Assembly: GCF_015356855.1 (NCBI RefSeq)
Contig: NZ_ARXR01000013.1
Location: 1-64,000 of the forward strand
Direction of reading: 5' to 3'
DNA length: 64,000 nucleotides
Origin: Alloalcanivorax venustensis ISO4
GTDB taxonomy: Bacteria; Pseudomonadota; Gammaproteobacteria; Pseudomonadales; Alcanivoracaceae
Both the position numbers and the translations under genes were made by a program. The first letter of the stretch is position 1. Every line of letters begins with the position of its first letter. Shown in pieces: positions 61,882 through 64,000 of this stretch. A model generated the notes under the pieces. The model saw nothing but the letters and a program-made list of their open reading frames with translations, searched no databases and had not been told where the DNA came from.

Positions 61882-62652
61882 ATGCCGTTACTGCCACCAC
61901 CACCGCTACCCGGCAGCCCCCGGGCCCGACGTCTTGCTCTGGCCCTGCTGGTGCTGCTGTCGCTGTCCGGCGCCGCCCGCGCCGACGAGATGTCGATCCA
62001 TGTGATCCAGCGCGCCGACGCCGAGGCCATGCTGCCGGTGATCCGCCCGCTGCTGCCTGAGGGCGGCTACGCCAACGCCTACCAGGGCAAACTGGTGATC
62101 CGCACCAACGACCGCAACTTCGACGAGATTCTCGGCGCCCTCGGCGACATGCCCGAGGTGCCGCGCACCGTCACCGTGCAGTTGCGCCGCCAGGGCGACA
62201 GCAGCGAGTCCGGCGGCGACATCCGCATCAACGGCCAGGGCGTGCGCGCCGGCGCCAATACCGTCACCACCCGCCGCCAGGACCGCTACAGCATCAACAC
62301 CCTGTCCGGCCACCCGGCGGGCATCAGCCAGGGCAGCCTGGTGGCCCTCACCGGCACCCAGTTCCCGGCGTTGCTGGCGCTCAAACAGGGCATCGACATC
62401 ACCCCGGTGGTCACCAGCGACGGCCGGGTGCGCCTGACCATCGAACAGCGTTTCGACGAACCCGCCGGCCGGCGGAGCGCCCGCACCCAGGAAGCCAGCA
62501 GCACCCTGGTCGTGACGCCGGGACAGTGGCAGCCGCTGGGGCAGATCACCGTCAGCGAAAGCCAGTCCGCCACCGGCCTGGGCGGCGCCAGCACGCGCAG
62601 CGACCGCTTCTCCCTGCCCCTGGAAGTCAAAGTGGAGATCGGCGGCGAATAA
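61882..62652 (+). CDS. Mini-secretin-like periplasmic protein
   Basis: A 256-residue exported protein. A long signal peptide (PRARRLALALLVLLSLSGAARA) precedes a secretin N1-like fold (SIHVIQRADAEAMLPVIRPLLP, LVIRTNDRNFDEILGALGDM). A segment like the start of the secretin beta domain follows (SINTLSGHPAGISQGSLVALTG, DITPVVTSDGRVRLTIEQRF). It is far too short to be a full GspD or PilQ. The ATG at 61882 (adjacent GTG at 61879) follows GGGA. It lies 80 nt after the MORN gene, possibly in one unit. Confidence 0.7.
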   Translation: MPLLPPPPLPGSPRARRLALALLVLLSLSGAARADEMSIHVIQRADAEAMLPVIRPLLPEGGYANAYQGKLVIRTNDRNFDEILGALGDMPEVPRTVTVQLRRQGDSSESGGDIRINGQGVRAGANTVTTRRQDRYSINTLSGHPAGISQGSLVALTGTQFPALLALKQGIDITPVVTSDGRVRLTIEQRFDEPAGRRSARTQEASSTLVVTPGQWQPLGQITVSESQSATGLGGASTRSDRFSLPLEVKVEIGGE

Positions 62653-62660
62653 AGCGAATT

Positions 62661-62816
62661 GTAGGAGCGGGCCTCGCCCGCGAAAGGCAAGCAAAGCTTG
62701 CCGGCAGGATCCCGGAGAGCTTGTTTGTGCTGCCGTTAGGGAAGCCTCTGGCATCCTGCCGGGAGCTTCGCTCCCTTTCGCGGGCGGGTCCCGCTCCCAC
62801 AAGTGCGCTCCTACAA
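62661..62816. repeat. REP doublet (REPIN-like) with nested palindromes
   Basis: GTAGGAGCGGGC-x-TCGCCCGCGAAA (62661-62685) faces its inverted counterpart TTTCGCGGGCGGG-x-CCCGCTCCCAC (62776-62800), which is followed by a second CTCCTACAA end. Between them, GCCGGCAGGAT and ATCCTGCCGG form another inverted pair, and GGGAGC-TTC-GCTCCC a small hairpin. The first arm matches the element at 1-27. Confidence 0.75.
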
Positions 62817-62821
62817 ACAAG

Positions 62822-62848
62822 AAAAGCCCGGCTCAAGGCCGGGCTTTT
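62822..62848. terminator. Bidirectional terminator between mini-secretin gene and glcB
   Basis: An 11-bp stem, AAAAGCCCGGC against GCCGGGCTTTT, with a TCAAG loop and T-tracts on both strands. It ends glcB transcription on the minus strand and blocks read-through from the + strand genes. Confidence 0.88.
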
Positions 62849-62876
62849 TCGTGGTACTGCAAGCGTCGCGGGAGGA

Positions 62877-64000
62877 TCAGCCGCGCTTGGCCTTCAGCTC
62901 ACGACGACGCTGATGCAGAACCGGCTCGGTGTAGCCGCTGGGCTGCTCCGCGCCCTCGAACACCAGGTCGCAGGAGGCCTTGAAGGCCAGGCTGCCGTCG
63001 AAGTCGTCCGACATGTTGGTGTAGGTCGGGTCGCCGGCGTTCTGCTCGTCCACCACCTTGGCCATGCGCTTCATGGTCTCCATCACCTGGTCCTTGCTGA
63101 CCACGTCATGCATCAACCAGTTGGCGATGTGCTGGCTGGAGATCCGGCAGGTGGCGCGGTCTTCCATCAGGCCCACGTTGTTGATGTCGGGCACCTTGGA
63201 GCAGCCCACGCCCTGGTCGATCCAGCGCACCACGTAACCGAGGATGCCCTGGGCGTTGTTGTCCAGCTCCTGCTGGATTTCCTCGGCGCTGAGCTCGCGG
63301 TCGAGCAGCGGGATGGTGAGGATGTCGTCCAGCGACGCGCGCTCGCGCTTGGCGATCTGATCCTGCACGTCCTGCACGTTGATCTCGTGGTAGTGGGTGG
63401 CGTGCAGGGTGGCGGCGGTGGGTGACGGCACCCAGGCGCAGTTGGCGCCGGCTTTCGGGTGGCCGGCCTTGGTGGCCATCATTTCCGCCATTTCGTCGGG
63501 CTTGGGCCACATGCCCTTGCCGATCTGCGCCACGCCCTTGAGGCCGCACTCCAGACCGATGTCCACGTTCCAGTTCTCGTAGGCGTTGATCCAGGGCAGA
63601 CCTTTCATATCGCCCTTGCGCGCCATCGGACCGGCCTGCATGGAGGTGTGGATCTCGTCGCCGGTGCGGTCCAGGAAGCCGGTGTTGATGAAGATCACGC
63701 GGTCCTTGGCTTCGCGGATGCACTCCTTCAGGTTGACGGTGGTGCGGCGCTCTTCATCCATGATGCCGATCTTCAGGGTGTTCTCGGGCAGGCCGAGGGC
63801 GCCCTCGACGCGCTCGAACAGCTCCACCGCGAAGGCCACTTCCTCGGGGCCGTGCATCTTCGGCTTCACGATGTACACGGAGCCGGTGCGGCTGTTGCGC
63901 GGACCTTCGGTCTTCTTCACGTCGTGCATGGCCGCCAGCACGGTGATCATGGCGTCCATGATGCCCTCGGGGATTTCCTCGCCGTTGTAGAGGATCGCCG
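62877..64000 (-). CDS. glcB: Malate synthase G, C-terminal part (cut by window edge)
   Basis: The frame is open to the window edge and covers about 374 C-terminal residues of an enzyme normally near 720. It condenses glyoxylate and acetyl-CoA to malate, the second glyoxylate-shunt step. Typical parts are [75 protein letters not shown] and the C-terminal [13 protein letters not shown]. This supports growth on acetate or fatty acids, consistent with the AceK-type serine in Icd. Confidence 0.97.
   Translation of the reverse strand, partial: AILYNGEEIPEGIMDAMITVLAAMHDVKKTEGPRNSRTGSVYIVKPKMHGPEEVAFAVELFERVEGALGLPENTLKIGIMDEERRTTVNLKECIREAKDRVIFINTGFLDRTGDEIHTSMQAGPMARKGDMKGLPWINAYENWNVDIGLECGLKGVAQIGKGMWPKPDEMAEMMATKAGHPKAGANCAWVPSPTAATLHATHYHEINVQDVQDQIAKRERASLDDILTIPLLDRELSAEEIQQELDNNAQGILGYVVRWIDQGVGCSKVPDINNVGLMEDRATCRISSQHIANWLMHDVVSKDQVMETMKRMAKVVDEQNAGDPTYTNMSDDFDGSLAFKASCDLVFEGAEQPSGYTEPVLHQRRRELKAKRG

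Noticed and set aside
61882-62652. The missing GspD or a PilQ secretin
   Set aside because: At 256 residues it has room for only one N-type domain and a fragment of the beta domain, so it cannot form the usual secretin channel.

Overview
The window is chromosomal DNA of a high-GC gammaproteobacterium. The gene order uvrY/gacA-uvrC-pgsA-tRNA(Gly-Cys-Leu), the run cysG-serS-rarA-lolA-ftsK-trxB-aat-bpt-infA-clpA-clpS-cspD-icd, and the run rluE-nudJ-mnmA-hflD-purB-roxA all recall the shared enterobacterial/pseudomonad backbone. From codon style, the REP-like palindromes and the accessory genes I infer an Alcanivorax/Alloalcanivorax-like or related marine hydrocarbon-degrading lineage. That genus call is an impression, not a computed result.

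Region 1-6.9 kb: an rlmG-type 23S rRNA methyltransferase, tRNA-Pro(CGG), a DUF481 outer-membrane protein, a small membrane protein and divergent metH. It ends in a nested palindromic repeat that also contains the stop codons of both flanking genes. Region 6.9-24.3 kb is one long leftward block. From upstream to downstream it holds a hybrid histidine kinase with three receiver domains, CheR, a receiver protein, a stand-alone CheB, a REC-PAS-PilZ protein, and then type II secretion genes gspE-F-G-H-I-J-K-L-M. It finishes with a DUF1461 membrane protein and a degenerate PEP-synthase-like protein. gspC, gspD and gspN are absent, as are any MCP, CheA or CheW. Tight spacing suggests that signalling and secretion genes are co-transcribed.

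Region 24.4-28.2 kb: tRNA-Leu, -Cys and -Gly, pgsA, uvrC and gacA, all leftward. Region 28.4-31.7 kb: cstA, a 98-residue protein ending in Cys-Cys, and an ArsA/Get3-like ATPase, with a monooxygenase-fold gene converging on them. Region 31.7-32.2 kb is a structured intergenic stretch. It has five consecutive hairpins with 3-nt loops, an inverted copy of the 3' end of tRNA-Ser, a terminator and tRNA-Ser(UGA) itself. Region 32.3-34.9 kb: a YccA-like protein, tusD-C-B (sulfur relay for tRNA thiolation, without tusE) and a TrpD2/YbiB-like protein.

Region 34.9-57.5 kb is the conserved housekeeping backbone: siroheme, tRNA charging, recombination, lipoprotein sorting, division, redox, N-end rule and Clp proteolysis, TCA cycle, RNA modification and purine synthesis. 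An acetoacetyl-CoA synthetase gene is inserted in opposite orientation between aat and bpt. Region 57.5-62.7 kb: a GNAT protein, an unknown protein, a divergent TrmB-like methyltransferase, and an envelope-targeted trio (lipoprotein, MORN-repeat protein, mini-secretin-like protein). The window ends with a REP palindrome and the C-terminal half of malate synthase G (glcB), cut by the window edge.

Most assignments come from motif and gene-order recognition by eye. No database search was run.
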